The notes: generated by a model from the sequence alone, not told the origin. A DNA stretch of 64,000 nucleotides from Anastatus disparis (GCA_017163975.1 JAFFSR010000249.1:8270001-8334000), one strand, 5' to 3'. Positions 33,364 to 45,771 are shown, counted from the stretch's first letter. Translations and numbers: made by a program.

Positions 33364-34033
33364 AACTAGGAGGAGAGTGTCACACCTCCGGATCACGGAT
33401 TTTGCTCAAACTTCAGGATAAGTTTTCAGATGATAAAATATGGAATAAGCTAAAGTTATAGTCACAAACACTCAATATTTCCCTAGTTACAAGCAATTAA
33501 AGAAAATCATTAAAAAAGTTACTAGATTTTTAAACGCACATAGTTCTTTAGCATTGATAGGTAGAAGCTTGAAACCTTTTTCAAATTAAAGCTGAGCTCA
33601 AATCCTTTCGAAACAGTAGTTACAACATATCAAAATATTATTTTTTCCCAAAGTTAGAGCGTAATAAGGATTGGACCTGAATTTTCTTTTTAAAATATTA
33701 ATTAATAATAAAAGCTAAAATTAGGTCCAATGTTTATTACGCTCTAACTTTAGGAAAAACTAATATTTTGATATGCTGTAACTACTGTTTTAAAAGGATT
33801 TGAGGTCAGCTTTAATTTAAAAAAATGTTTAAGCTTCTAGCTATCAATGCTAAATAACTATATGCGTTTAAAAACCTAGTAACTTTTTTAGTGACTTTCT
33901 TTAATTACCTGTAACTAGTGAAATATTGAGTGTTTGTGACTATAACTTTAGCTTTTTCCATATTCTGTCATCTGAAAACATATCCCGAAGTTTCAGTATA
34001 ATCCGTGATCCGGAGGTGTGATACTCTACTAGT
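33364..34033. mobile_element. Foldback element (670 bp), copy 2 of 2
   Basis: Same family as 26714-27379, with ends ACTAGGAGGAGAGTGTCAC and GTGATACTCTACTAGT. Both arms and the loop align with copy 1, but the loop is in the opposite orientation ('ggacctgaatttt... aattaggtcc'). Inversion of a palindrome makes the orientation of copies ambiguous. Confidence 0.75.
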
Positions 34034-34480
34034 AAGTTGAAACGACTGCAAAATAAGCAGTGATCATATGTTGTTTTTTTTTTCTTTTTCTTCGTCTGGA
34101 GGCCGCGAAAAAATAAAAAGAAAAAGCAGTTTGCTATATCTTAATAATTTTAATTGTATTCATTCAAAAGGAAAGAGGTTTTATATTATGATAGTTACTC
34201 GTTTGGTTTTACCTGTTTGATTCAATTCGCGTTCTTATTATCATGCTATGTTTCGCGTGGTTTATTTTTTTGATTTTAAAAGATCCTTCGTATTAAAAAT
34301 TGTGTTTCCCTTTTCACTCTTGCTTTAATAAATATACGCTTCCTTCTTTTCGAAAATTCTCGTTATTTAATTTAATATATTTCTGCAATGGTTCCGAGGA
34401 CTCGTTATCTAGTAGCGTCCATGGTGGTTTTTTTTGCGTGGTGGCCTTGCGTTTTTTACAAGGCAACGCTCAAGTGCATC

Positions 34481-35010
34481 ATTTATTTTGTGATTGACCT
34501 TTCTTCCTTTGCGACAACGAGTCTGTTATCGGTGTAATAGGAGTACCTGGATTATTGATATCGTTGACTTGCTGTTCATTCTCGCTTGATGCTATACTTT
34601 CTTCGTTCTCTTTATTATAGTGATGTCTTTTTACTATGTAATTGTTTCTTGTATAAAGGTACAACATAAAATGCCTACCTTTTAAATGTAAATGAATAAA
34701 ATCATTAGAACCATTTGCCTTGAAGTGACAAAATAGTATTTCTTTATAATCTGTTATAAAATGCACGCAGATGTTTTGATTAAATTCACAAGAAAATATA
34801 AATGCACAATCTACATCAGCATGTCTTGTACGTGATGTTAAGATAGCTTCTACTGTTGGCGGGTCTCCACATGCACCTAATAATATTACAACTCAATAAT
34901 ATGTCTCTTAATTCGTTTGCGGGTATTCCTAAATTACACAGCTTTATTACTGAATGAAAAAAGCAATTTTCGTCTTTCGGTATATTATCATCCCTTATGA
35001 TATTCAATCA
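34481..35010 (-). pseudogene. OTU-type cysteine protease domain of the Gypsy element
   Basis: Minus-strand reading gives IPKDENCFFHSVIKLCN (Asp and Cys of the catalytic site, as in the usual DGNC), then NELRDILL. After a frameshift near 34875 comes GDPPTVEAILTSRTRHADVD, then INVCVHF-like strands and LKGRHFMLYL with the third catalytic residue (His). Spacing of D/C and H over about 130 residues fits OTU deubiquitinating proteases. It lies downstream of RNase H within the same retroelement strand. A charged Asn/Ser-rich tail follows to about 34479. It could act on ubiquitin conjugates or in polyprotein handling; that is inference. Confidence 0.65.
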
Positions 35011-35935
35011 TGACTGTGCGCATTCATTGCTTGCATTACATACCTTGAATACGTCTGCACGATCATGAAAAGAATTACTCCAACTTATTGGTCCATTGTC
35101 GTCGTTGTTTTCAACTGTTACTATTATATCCATATGTTCATTTTTTCGTCAGCATTTTCTTTTTCAAGGTCTTTCGACTCAGTCTCATTTAAACCATTTT
35201 TATCGATCTCTACGTCACTCTCATGCTCTTCTTGCTCCATGCTTTCGCCTTGTGACTCAGATTCACTGACATCATACTTATTTCTCTCGCTTTCGCTCTC
35301 ACTTATAATTTCTCTTTCTTGTTTTTACTTGGATATTTTACTTCAAACTCGTCCTCAAAATACGATTCTTCGTTTGTCTCCTTGCTTATAATTTCAAAAT
35401 CAGAGTTCATTCTTAACGACTTTCCCTCTTTACTTTTTTCTGAAATTATACTCGGTACTAGTTTGTAATATTCTATAGGCATTTGTGAACGTATCACCTC
35501 TTGCTTTTTGTTCCTATCTACGTCATAAATTTCTTTTTGTGGTGCACTATTTCTCATTACTTCCACAACCTCTCCTGGTGTCTCTTTTCAAATATTTATC
35601 TGCACACCTCTGCTGTTTATTTCTTGCTTTTGCACATGGGCTAAAAATCGAGTACGTATTTTTATTATTATTTCCGGAACTATCTCTAACATATTTTTCC
35701 TACTATTTTCTCTATCATTTTCGTTGTCTTGTGACGCATGTTGTGAACCTTTTTGTTCTTCATTTTCTAAATTATTCTCATCTCTCTGTAAATGCTGTCT
35801 CTTCTGAGCTTGAATCTATTCGTTTTGTTTTATCTTTACCTTTCTTATGCACTGCGTGTGTGATAAAAATTCTCGCTGGTGGTCCACACCCACTAGTGAC
35901 TGAATCCTGTTTTTTTTACTTATCTGTCAACTGAT
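35011..35935 (-). pseudogene. Charged linker between RNase H and OTU regions
   Basis: Minus-strand frames give strongly acidic, Glu/Asn/Ser-rich sequence, for example NEESYFEDEFEVKYPSKNK near 35310-35370 and a D/E/N-rich stretch near 35700-35800. Several stops and shifts interrupt it. No integrase HHCC or DDE motif was seen where one would be expected, so integrase is either deleted or too decayed. Confidence 0.5.
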
Positions 35936-35999
35936 ACATTTCTGCACTTGATAATTCGGATTTTCCTCACCGTCCGCAATTACTGGATTTCCAGAGAGT

Positions 36000-36441
36000 G
36001 CATCAGCTGCATCATTTTTTCTTCCTGGCCTATACACAACATCAAACGTCTAGCCTCAGAAAGCTGTTTTTAGTCTATTAAATCTCAAGTCAGGCTTTGT
36101 GCTTGTATGAAAATGTTTCAAAGACTCATGATCGCTAACTACTGTAAATTTTGTACCGTATAAATAAGGTCTAAATTGTTCTTCTGCAAAAAAAAAACTG
36201 CCAATAATTCTTTGTCATATACAGAATATCTAAGTTCGCTTCCTTCTAGACATCTTGAGGCATATACATAAGGTCGATCTTCACTAATTTTTCCTTGGCT
36301 TAATATTGCGCCTATCGCATACTCAGACACATCTGTTGTTACTATAAATGGCTCGCTTAACTTAGGCGCAGCCAACACAGGCTCTTCGCATAGCTTCTCA
36401 CGTAATGTGTCAAATGCTATTTGATGATCTTCTAGCCACAT
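36000..36441 (-). pseudogene. Ty3/Gypsy RNase H region
   Basis: Begins in the connection domain (WLEDHQIAFDTLREKL), with PFIVTTDVSEYAIGAILSQ (first catalytic Asp), YVYASRCLEGSELRYSVYDKELLAV (Glu) and FTVVSDHESLKHF (Asp). It ends in the tether YRPGRKNDAADALS near 36010. The frame is broken near 36140 and 36060. The upstream join to reverse transcriptase lacks the YxDD catalytic box. Confidence 0.8.
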
Positions 36442-36479
36442 AAATTTCTCTTTTGTTGAACTTTTTTTATGTAGTGGCC

Positions 36480-36900
36480 TTGCTATGCTTGCAAAATCTT
36501 TTGTTTACCTTGCAAGCCTTGTAACGCTAGAACTATTGCTCTGCTAAATGTCATCGATTATATTGATATGTACCCGATGGCCCAGAAAACTCAGTTTTAC
36601 GCGCGTCTTTTGAATCAATTTTTACCTGATAATAGCCGTCCTCCTGATCTACGGCGGTGATGTAATTCGCTGAGGCTAAATTTTGCAAGATGTCACAAGT
36701 TAATTGCAGTGACAAGCAGCTTCCTACATTAATTTCATTTAGTTGGCAAAAATCTGTCACTAAACGCCAGCGTTTCCTGCCCTGAGGATCAGGTTTCTTG
36801 TCAACTATCCATGCCGGGTTACTATAACTCGACATGGATGGTTCTATAATATTACGAAAATATCTGCTCCTGAATCAACGTAAAATCTTGCAATACTTTC
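36480..36900 (-). pseudogene. Ty3/Gypsy protease stub and reverse transcriptase fragment
   Basis: Near 36850-36880 the frame FYVDSGADIF is the active site of a retroviral-type aspartic protease, and it stops almost immediately. It is joined to reverse transcriptase fingers SSYSNPAWIVDKKPD... WRLVTDFCQLNEI... AVDQEDGYYQVKI (36835-36551). A second deletion joins YQYNR to FSRAIVLALQGLQG. A third joins this to IARPLHKK. The palm segment with the catalytic aspartates is missing, so the element cannot encode an active polymerase. Confidence 0.8.
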
Positions 36901-36999
36901 TTTTAAATTCCGACTTTCCAGTTTCATATTTATTTTGCGCCTAATTTTTACGTGCTTGTTATTATTATTCGTTGTATGTTGATTATTACTAATTGATTC

Positions 37000-38900
37000 C
37001 TACCCGGCCTCCGAATTTATGGGCTTGCTTATTTTGTTTCCTTGATCATTTCTATTTTCTCTCGCGTTTGAATCCTTATCTTTACTCAGGTCGCATGTTC
37101 GATTCTTACTTCTTACCCGTTCAAATCTCTCCCGGCTGTTATCTCTACTGCGATTTTTAATAAAACCTATATTGTTTCTATTATCAATACGCACATTATA
37201 TTCATTATTACGTAAGTCATAATTTCTGTTTCCATCACGACCGCTATTGAATCTACTATAACTGTTTCTGGCATTATTATAATTGTTGCCGTTTCTATAA
37301 TCATTTCTGTAATTATTGTTATTATTGAAATTCCTGACGTTATCATTATTGTTGGAATCATTTCTGCTATAATTATTATCATTAAAATTTCTGTTGTAAT
37401 TATTATTATTAAAATTACTTCTGTTATAATTATTACGCGGTCCGCCTGTATTATTTTTGTTATTATTTGATTTATTTGCTCTCTCATTATTAACATTTTG
37501 TAAATTTATCTTATCTTGCGCGTGGATGATACCATTTTCAGCAACATTCTTCATCACTTGACAATTTGCTGCCACGTGTTCCATCTTATTGCAATAGACA
37601 CATCGTACTTTATCATATTTTTTCTTAATGTACGTGCCTTCTTTGTGGTCTTCTTTATTGCAGTAGCTACATTTAACTGTACTTGTACCTGTTTCTATTT
37701 TCTCAGGGGTAGGTTGCATCGCCTTCATTTGCGCCCCTTGTATTTTATTTATATCTAACAATAGTTGTTGGTTTTCCGTTGTTTGCATCATGTTATTAAG
37801 ATTCAGTTATGACCAAAATAATAACGATTGTGTATTTTGCGCTACCGTATTCCCGGTCTGCAATCCGTTCATGAACGAGTCTTGCATCTATGCAAAAAGT
37901 CGTGTTGTTTATTTGCAAAGTTGGCTGCGAGCTGTACAGCCTTCCCTAATGTTAATGGCTTTACGCAGCGCACCTGCACAGCTAAGGGTGATGCTAGTCC
38001 AAATAAATAATATTGCAGGGCTCCTCTCTCTATTAATTGTTTTCTTGCTAATCGCTCTTGAACATCTACCATTGGGGCTGTATCGTAAATCGTCAATAAT
38101 CTATTCAATAACGCTTGTGTACGCGCGTCGAAATCCGCTGCTGTTTTGCCCTGTTGCTGTGTTATTATTTTTTAAGTTAGTAAATTTTCTAATATTATTA
38201 TATTATTATATTGTGCATCTGATTCTACTATAAGAGCTTCTATCGACTCGTATTGCACCAAGCGTGCCATGAAAAAGCGTGTCTGCTGCTCTTCCCGTAA
38301 GTTTTGATGCTAATTGATACATGATATAAATTTGACAGTTAAGCCCGAAATTATTTACCATGCTTCTCAGCACTGAGCAGAATAATGGGAACTTATCTAT
38401 GCTCCCGTCAAAGGTTGTTATTCATCTAATCGCTTGATGTAACGATAAATAAGACTTACTTGGAAAATTTGCGTGCTGCATTCCTGGTGCTAGATTTATT
38501 TATTGTACGTTTATTGTGTAATTAGAGTCCATTAGTGAGTTAAACTTGAGATTTGAATTTATTTGCGCTGGTATGTTATTATTCTACATTTGCAGGCTAT
38601 TTTGTAAAACGTTTGTACTTGCGAGACAAGTGTCATTATACGGTGTTTGATACGAGAAGGCTGCGTTTGGAAAACTCCTGTTTTGAGGTGCCATATAATT
38701 ATAAGGTTTTGGTGTAAAAACCGGTTGGTTTGGTCCTGAATAAACGTACGGCCCTGGAATTTCTCATGCGTATTTTGCGTTAGTTTCTGTATTTTCGTTA
38801 GAAATTGAATTTTTTGCTTTCGTTCTTCCAAGCTTAGCCTCCTTTTTCTCTTTACCATCAATTATATTTTCAACTTCCACACACTCTACTACATTAATCT
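37000..38900 (-). pseudogene. Ty3/Gypsy gag
   Basis: N-terminal Pro/Asn-rich segment near 38880-38560 (NQPVFTPKPYNYMAPQNRSF in a shifted frame). The capsid region at 38108-37869 reads DVQERLARKQLIERGALQYY... LGKAVQLAANFA. The nucleocapsid at 37791-37000 has two zinc knuckles, CSYCNKEDHKEG (decayed) and CVYCNKMEHVAANC, and a long Asn/Arg-rich RNA-binding tail (37500-37150). Frames are broken between these parts. It is read toward lower coordinates from the LTR at 41295-41527. Confidence 0.75.
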
Positions 38901-41266
38901 AAATTTGTATATTGCCTTCTTGTTGTGGCCCGTAAATTTCCTTTGTAAAACCCGGTGGACCCGGTTGAATTTGAAAAATCTGATAGTAAATTTCTTATCA
39001 GCGATTCGGAAAAACTCTGATATAAATATTAGTGTGAAATTAAAAAATTTTTTTCAATTTTAGGTAACCATATCGCATTAATTATCTTCATTTAAAAAGT
39101 CCTAGATCAGTGCCAAGCAACACAAGAAATGTCGAGATATAAAAATATTGAAAACTTTTTATTCCGAGCGTAACATTAGATTGCTTATTTGAAAAATCTT
39201 TTATTGGATTTGTACACAAAAACATAAACTATATTCATTTTTCATCATTTTTATAAACAATTATAGTGTTTTAAAATCATGTTAGTAATTAAGTAATATT
39301 TTACCACAGACGTTAGAAAATCATGCATTGAGTTTCACATCATGATTATTTTGTTTTTTTTTTTCATATAGGTTATTCATGCATATATATGATAACTAAA
39401 ATTTTATTACAAATATAATTTAAATTAACAATATTAGATTCTATATGATTATTGAACTGAGAAATAAAAATTTTATTTCATAAAATTATAATTCAGATAA
39501 TGAAAAAAGAAAGTAATATTGCTTGTTTACTACAGTTTTGTCATTAAGTAATAAGTAACGATGATGAAAAATCAGTTCCATAATTTAGAATTGTTTTATG
39601 TTTGTGGTAAAATATGCGATGTTGCCATTTGAGGTTAACATTCGGAAAAATATCCTTTCCGCTAAGTGCACATAGTCGCAAAAATAAAAGTACTTATAGT
39701 AGTATCTGAATTGCTTGTACTAGTCTGGTAAAATCCCGAGCTTAGGTGTATAAAAATTAGTACTAATGTGAGTTGCTTAAATATCACTACTAGTATCTGT
39801 TTAAATCAGCCTACCTCATGTCTTCTTGGTGACTGAGTATAGAAATTTACCGTACTACACTGAGCAGGTGTTTTTATGGTACTCCGGTCTCACCGTGTAC
39901 GACGCAGCTCTCTGGTATTTTTCTTTTAATTCTTTTATTTTTTTTCCTGACAAATTGGCTGCTGAATTGTCATTTCGTCTTGGAACGTACACCGGTATGT
40001 ATACAGTATTTTGTGACGACGCTGAATATGACTTTCTTTCGTTTTCGAGACTGACTTAGTCTTTCTCATTACGTGAACCCCTGATAGAGGACAAGGAACA
40101 TCCTCTACGTCTTGATGGCAAGTTTCTATTCCGCGCTCTCCCGTTCTTTTTTGAAAATAAGTTATAAAGAGACATATCCGACAATTTATTTCCTTTTAAA
40201 ATGAGATTTTAAAATTTTACTTTTTCACCTTCAACTTACACGTAAAAAGGAGAAGCGCTTGCCTATATTTTTACGCGCACTCATTTAAATTTTTATTTAA
40301 TAAAAAAAATTTTATTTGGATGAAATATTATTAATAGCAACTTACTATAATCAGTGCTTTTTTGAAATTGTAACTTGATTATTTACACGCACTAATTTTG
40401 AATAAAATAAATTATTAATTACTTTCGGAGATTAAATAAGGTTTATTTTTGATTTATTATGTTTTTTTTTGAAACCAGTAATTGCTTTTTTTTGCAAACT
40501 GATAAAAATAACCAAAATATTTTCTCTATTTTAATTTATTTTTCTTTCATTAAAAAAAAAAAAAAAATTCTTAAAAAAAAATTTATTTTATTGTACTGTT
40601 TACGCACACTATTAATTCAGCGAAATCAAGAAAAATATCTCATTTATTAATTACTGCTTTCCTTTGACGCACTTCCACTCGCGCGCTGATTACTCGAATC
40701 ACTTTGCAATATGTAAAAACTTTTGTACAACTTTTTTTTTTGCTTTGTTTAAACGCTTGGGTTTTCCAAAAAAAATTAATTTATTTTTTTCCCTTTTTAT
40801 ATTATTTTTCTATTAATATTATTCTTTTCCCTTTTTAATTATTATTAAAAAACTTTGCTAATTACTCTATTTATTTTTTCAAAATTCCTACGCAATTTTA
40901 TATAACCCATTAGGGACAATTTGAATAAGATTCATATGAAATCTACTTACTTTTCACAGCAGAGAGCGAGCAGCGTGATGATGAACTCTCATTTCTTCAG
41001 ATAATTTAGCAGACTTCCTTCCTTCCGTCCTTTCTCACGTTCCGTATTTTCCGAGTTGTTAACTCGTGGCGCGCGTTTTTTTTTAAATATTTAAAAATAT
41101 TGCAAACCCACAAAAAACATATATTGGTCCATAAAAATTATATTGCGATTTCCAACATTTTGTCTCTCTCTCGTCAGGAAAAAGAAATTTTTCATTTTTT
41201 CCTTGTAAGTCCTAAAATGGACAATCACGTAAGAAAAATTATATTTTTTTATAAAATCTGAAAAGG
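38901..41266. other. Gypsy leader or flanking AT-rich sequence; no gene
   Basis: Lies between gag and the candidate primer-binding site. No convincing reading frame. A short triplet-like patch at 39680-39830 ('tagtactaatg', 'actagtatctg') and a T-rich tract at 40550-40860 are the only features. Confidence 0.45.
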
Positions 41267-41290
41267 GCATCCTACACCGCTGGAACCAGA
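41267..41290 (-). other. Candidate primer-binding site of the Gypsy element
   Basis: On the minus strand TGGTTCCAGCGGTGTAGG follows the LTR end after a few bases. A TGG start close to an ...ACA LTR end is typical of tRNA-primed elements. The tRNA was not identified. Confidence 0.45.
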
Positions 41291-41294
41291 ATTT

Positions 41295-41527
41295 TGTTAC
41301 GTGGGAATTATCGTACGTTCGATTACTCCTATGTAGAGTTGAGGTGAAAGAAAACGATTGAACTCGATGTAATTTAAACTTAGATTTATTAATAAGCGGG
41401 TATACTCGGAGAGAAAGAACGGTTATGTCTTACTATGAGAGTGTCCAGTGATGGCCTGACGTTCGTCGTCGTCTAAAACGACGAGGCGAGTCGCCCGCGA
41501 TGAAGTGTCAATTCAGTACTTAGCACA
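41295..41527 (-). repeat. Candidate 5' LTR of the Gypsy element
   Basis: The plus strand reads TGTTACGTGGG ... CTTAGCACA, i.e. TGT...ACA on both strands. An AATAAA-type signal ('ttaataaatc') lies on the minus strand near 41385. No second LTR was found near 34 kb, so the outer boundary is provisional. Confidence 0.4.
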
Positions 41528-42212
41528 CCGTGCGACTTTTAGCTTGGAAGCTCGGAGTCACAATTTTCCAAACTTCCAGTTTTGTAGTATTCCCTTATCA
41601 TATACTGTATACAAAGATTATAATAACGTACTATATAATGTAAGTTGCAAAGTTAAAAACATGTATTTTAAATTATTAAACTGCAGAATTATAAAAACAT
41701 TAAGTTTTCAAATAATCATAGGATAAATGCATGAAAAAACTTTTGATTATTTAGCTGTCTAAATAAATGTGTTCATAATATACATAAATGAATTCTATCA
41801 TAATTTACATATCGACTGAATTAGCTACCGTTCAGTTCAGCGTCTAATCAATCTTTTCACTGTAAAATAACCTGCAAAATTTTTTGCGTATGAGCCGGTA
41901 AGAGAACGGTTAAGAAAACTTTCTCCTTTCAAATAGAATAAAAGTTATCAGAATTCATTTATTAATTTTTAATGGTTTTTGGATATTTATTTACAAAATA
42001 TATTCAAAATTAAGTTCAATCTTGAACATAAGGTAAAGATCCCAAAACGCGATCACTCTTTGAGAAAATGAGGTTAAAATGAATAAAAATAACAAGAAAA
42101 GAATGGTAAGGATTTCATTATTTTTTATCATTATAAAGAAAGGTCTTAGCTTTAAAATGAATACGAAATTAAATTCCTTGTATCCATAAATTTAATGTGA
42201 AAGGATTTTTAA

Positions 42213-43201
42213 GGGGCTAGACTAGTTTCTCGAGTGTGAAAAGGAGGTAACTCTCCAGGGGTAGAAAAAGAAAATCAAACAGACATATATTTTTAGGTTT
42301 AGAGGATATATTGAGTGAACAAAAAAAATTTCACGCAAAAATATCGACTCTCAGCCGAGTATACGCTACGACGTGGAGTCCTCCAAGAATAAAATCGTCA
42401 ATTGGCTGCAGCTGTGGCGATCCTCAGGATGCTCGGATCTGAAAAAAAATTGGACGTTAAACTAGATGAGTTTCTCCGTACCATGAACTACACTGAAAAA
42501 TAAGTGGTAGTCCAAAAGTCCCTCGAAGTACTTCTGCTCAACGAAACCGTAAGAATGCTTTCTCTCGTGGGGAACGTGACGCCCCACTGTCGAAGCTAAC
42601 AGCTCTTTTTGTTGTGCAGGTGTATTCCCACTTACGTGGCGATTTCGCTTGACGTCATGCGAAGTACACCTCTCTTCCCACAGTGGCACCACTGTTTTCC
42701 TGCAGTGGCACTCTGTGCGCATGAAACGAAAAGAGTATAGTTTCGTTACCGATGGTAGTGCTTCTTTACCACTTATTTTTCAGTGTAGGATATTTTTAAA
42801 ATATTAAAAATTAACGAAATGGCACTGTTTTTAAAAATAAATTCCATTTAAAAAGAAACGCTCGTTTTTTGTTCGGAGAATTGGTAATTGTTTGAATATC
42901 AAAAAGATCTTAGTTCATGGTACGGAGAAACTCATCTAGTTTAACGTCCATTTTTTTCAGATTTAAACATCCTAAGGATCTCTGCAGCTGCAGTTGATTG
43001 ACGACTTTATTCTTGGAGGACTCCACATCTTAGTGTATAATTTGGCTTATAGTCGATATTTTTGCGTGAAATTTTTTTTGTTAACTCATTAAAAGCATCT
43101 AAATATATCCTCTAAACCTAAAATTATTTGTCTGTTTGGTTTTCTTTATTTAGCCCTGGAAAGTCACCTCTTTTTCACACTCGAGAAACTAGTCTAGCCC
43201 C
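42213..43201. mobile_element. TTAA foldback element with a nested MITE
   Basis: GGGGCTAGACTAGTTTCTCG and its inverted copy are flanked by TTAA at 42209-42212 and 43202-43205. Arms extend about 280 bp ('cgcaaaaatatcgac', 'ggagtcctccaagaataaa', 'ctccgtaccatgaac'). Without the nested insertion it is about 690 bp. It has the same target and GGGG ends as 5165-5553 and 10376-10746 but different internal sequence. Confidence 0.85.
42491..42785. mobile_element. TA-flanked MITE (295 bp) nested in the TTAA element
   Basis: The ends CACTGAAAAATAAGTGGTA and its inverted copy are flanked by TA (42489-42490, 42786-42787). The opposite arm of the host foldback shows the uninterrupted 'gtaccatgaactaagatc'. 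The CACTGA ends recall the 24825 element, suggesting one Tc1/mariner-like group. The interior is relatively GC-rich; a minus-strand 86-codon frame there has no recognised domain. Confidence 0.8.
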
Positions 43202-43205
43202 TTAA

Positions 43206-43789
43206 GAACCATTTTTTTAAATATACCAAAAGTTGATTACTAAAATGTGCATTTGTTTATATACGTTAAAAATTGAATTAAAAAAAGTCATTAATTTTGT
43301 ATAAAAAAATATATAATTTAAATGTAGTAATTTTAATTGTTATTTCTTTTCATACATTATCAGTAATTAAATTATTTATTTTTGATCATGTATTGGATAC
43401 TGATTGCGTTTTACTGTTTTCACCTTATAAAAAGTAATTCAAATTAAATAAAAACTAATAATAATATATTTGAAATGTGAAAAACGTAATAAATCCAATT
43501 TAAGACGAAACAAATAAAAAATTATTTTGTACATATTACTGTGCTTTGAGAAAGCGTTTTGTCAAATTACTGTTCCCCTAATTACTGTGCCCTGTCCACA
43601 AGTCTATGCTTCGAAATACTGAGTTTTTTTATCAATATTTTGATTCTTTTAGAATTTTTGTTGAGTCTAGAAAGTTAAAAAATAATAATTAAATAGATAA
43701 TTTAATTACAATAAATAAAAACATAATATGAATTTATGAAAGATAAAGAACGTTTTTTTATATTTTTATCCATTTTTGTGTATTACTTA
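43206..43789. other. No gene recognised
   Basis: AT-rich spacer. Confidence 0.5.
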
Positions 43790-44700
43790 AAAAATACGCT
43801 TACAAGTGCTTTGGCGGAATGCTTTCTCATATAGCTCATTGAGTAAAAGTAATTTGATTTTATTTTTTTAAACGTGATTTCAATGTAAAAAACATAATTT
43901 CTATTTAAGAAAAATAAAGAAGGGGAAGAAAGAGAGAAAGTAAGTGTGAGAGATTGATTAGGAATTAGGAAGAGGGAGAGAGGGATGAATGAAAATAGTG
44001 TAAACATGAGTATCAGGGTGAGATAAAAGGAAAAAGAGGGAGTGAGCAAGAAAGAAAAGAATAAGTGAGAGCGTTAAATCAGAAATTAGATTAAATGATC
44101 GAAAAGCTATACTAAGAAAATTATTTCTCAAAAGCTTGTATCATAAAGACAGTAGCGAATAACTTGTATACAAATTTTAGAGCAAATCTATCAAGTAGTT
44201 TACGTAAAATAATAGAAAAATGGAAAAATGAAAATTTTTTTCAAAATTTAAAAAATTTTCCTAAGATTAAAACTATGCTAGAATAATTAGTTTTCAAAAG
44301 CTTGTTTTCTTCAGCCGATAGCGAACAAATTGTATACAAATTTTAGAGCAAATCTATCGAGTAGTTTACGTAAAATAGAAAAAAAATGGAAAATCAAAAA
44401 AAAAATTTTTTCATATATGATTTTAAAAAGAAACTTCGCTAATAAAACCAATTTTTAATAACTTCTTTCCTAGTTAGACAAAATAAGTTGTATGCAAAAC
44501 TCGAAGTAAATCCATCGAGTAGTTTTCGAGATTTGATTGCGGCGTAACGAAAACACATACACACACACACATACATACAGACATTTTCTAGAAACCACCT
44601 TTTTTAACTCCCTGAGTCTAAATATGTACAAATTAATTGAAAAATAGAAAATAGTATTTTCATTGATACAATGCTTTCTCTGTGAGAAAGCAATATACAT
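43790..44700 (-). repeat. Dispersed ~185-bp-unit repeat family, longest copy
   Basis: It is bounded by 'gcggaatgctttctcat' on one side and 'aatgctttctctgtgagaaagc' on the other. Inside are a purine-rich GA tract (43920-44070) and about three units with 'aatctatcgagtagtttacg'. It ends in a CA-rich 'acacacacacacatacatac' tract. It is an inverted relative of 2040-2330 and shows the family's terminal motif ATGAGAAAGCATT. Confidence 0.7.
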
Positions 44701-45080
44701 AAACATTGAAATCTTTACGAATAGCGAGCATCACATGAAATAGTAATATAAGTATTACAAGAAAGTGAGGTTGAGAAGTCGTGCACGGTAACTCAGAAAT
44801 ATGGTTAACTTTTAAAATCATGCTGTATTACTCAACTTTAAATAAAACTAAATAAAAAAGGTTTTCAAAATAATTATTTTGTGTTTGTTATAAAATTTAA
44901 CTATTTTATTATTATAAACTTCATTTCATATTACATAAATGTATTTTTAAAAGTATTTAATGATCTCGAAACATTGTGCCTATTCTTCAGGTTTTTCTAA
45001 GAAATCCGCAGCAATCGTTAAAAAATCAATAAGATAGTTAAAAAAAATTTTTTTACGAAAAATTAATTAATACAATATTG

Positions 45081-45210
45081 GCTTCGTGCACAACACGGCA
45101 GCACCGTTCGGATTACCTTACGAATATATCTATATTTATATAATATATAGATATACAATAGCACGGGTCAACTAAGAACTTACAGTTTTCGCCGCAGTTG
45201 TGCACGAAGC
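45081..45210. mobile_element. Short palindromic MITE
   Basis: GCTTCGTGCACAAC and its inverted copy enclose about 100 bp with a TA-rich centre. It is non-coding. Confidence 0.6.
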
Positions 45211-45653
45211 GAATAGAATTAATTTTTGCAAGTTAAGATTAAACTTTCTATTTTATCAAAATATTATTTTTCTTTAATTTCGTTATAAAATTTATTTTAT
45301 TAGAACCATTAAATATAAGAACATAGTGTTCGAAACAGACTCAGTAATCGTGACCCAAACCCTAAATAGTGCTTACGTTTATAATTAATGATGATATTAT
45401 TGAATCATATTTTAAAATTATAAAATATCAGATTATATATCGTGAAAGAACAAGATCATGTTGTCAACAGAAACTTTAGTAAAATGGATGCGAGAAATAT
45501 GCTTGTGAGCGAACTAAGAAGGCGCTCTTAAATAAAATGCTGCATATGTTATAATTTTATTTCAAAATGAAAAAAAAATAATAATTTTGCCTATATTTTT
45601 ATATTATTTTACTAAATAATGTATTTTTTAACTTATGTCAAGAAATATTATAT

Positions 45654-45771
45654 TATTCACCTAGGGAGAAAAGTGGACTATTATATGCTTGCGTATGGAT
45701 TGCGTCTCTGGCTTCATTCAAGACGCAAACACGCGAGCATTTGATAGTTCACTTCTCTTTCGAGGTGAATA
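45654..45771. mobile_element. Short palindromic MITE
   Basis: TATTCACCTAGGGAGAAAAG pairs with CTTCTCTTTCGAGGTGAATA through 'gtggactattatatgctt' / 'gcatttgatagttcac'. The same terminus appears at about 58477 ('tattcacctagggag'). Confidence 0.6.

Noticed and set aside
37167..37496. Ile/Glu-rich frame on the minus strand
   Set aside because: Shadow of the Asn/Arg-rich gag tail in another frame.
39826..40059. 77-codon frame MVTEYRNLPYY...
   Set aside because: Lies in the Gypsy leader/flank with no homology I recognise and no splice or retroelement motif.
43783..44049. Leu/Ser-rich frame on the minus strand
   Set aside because: Produced by the GA-rich tract of the dispersed repeat family.
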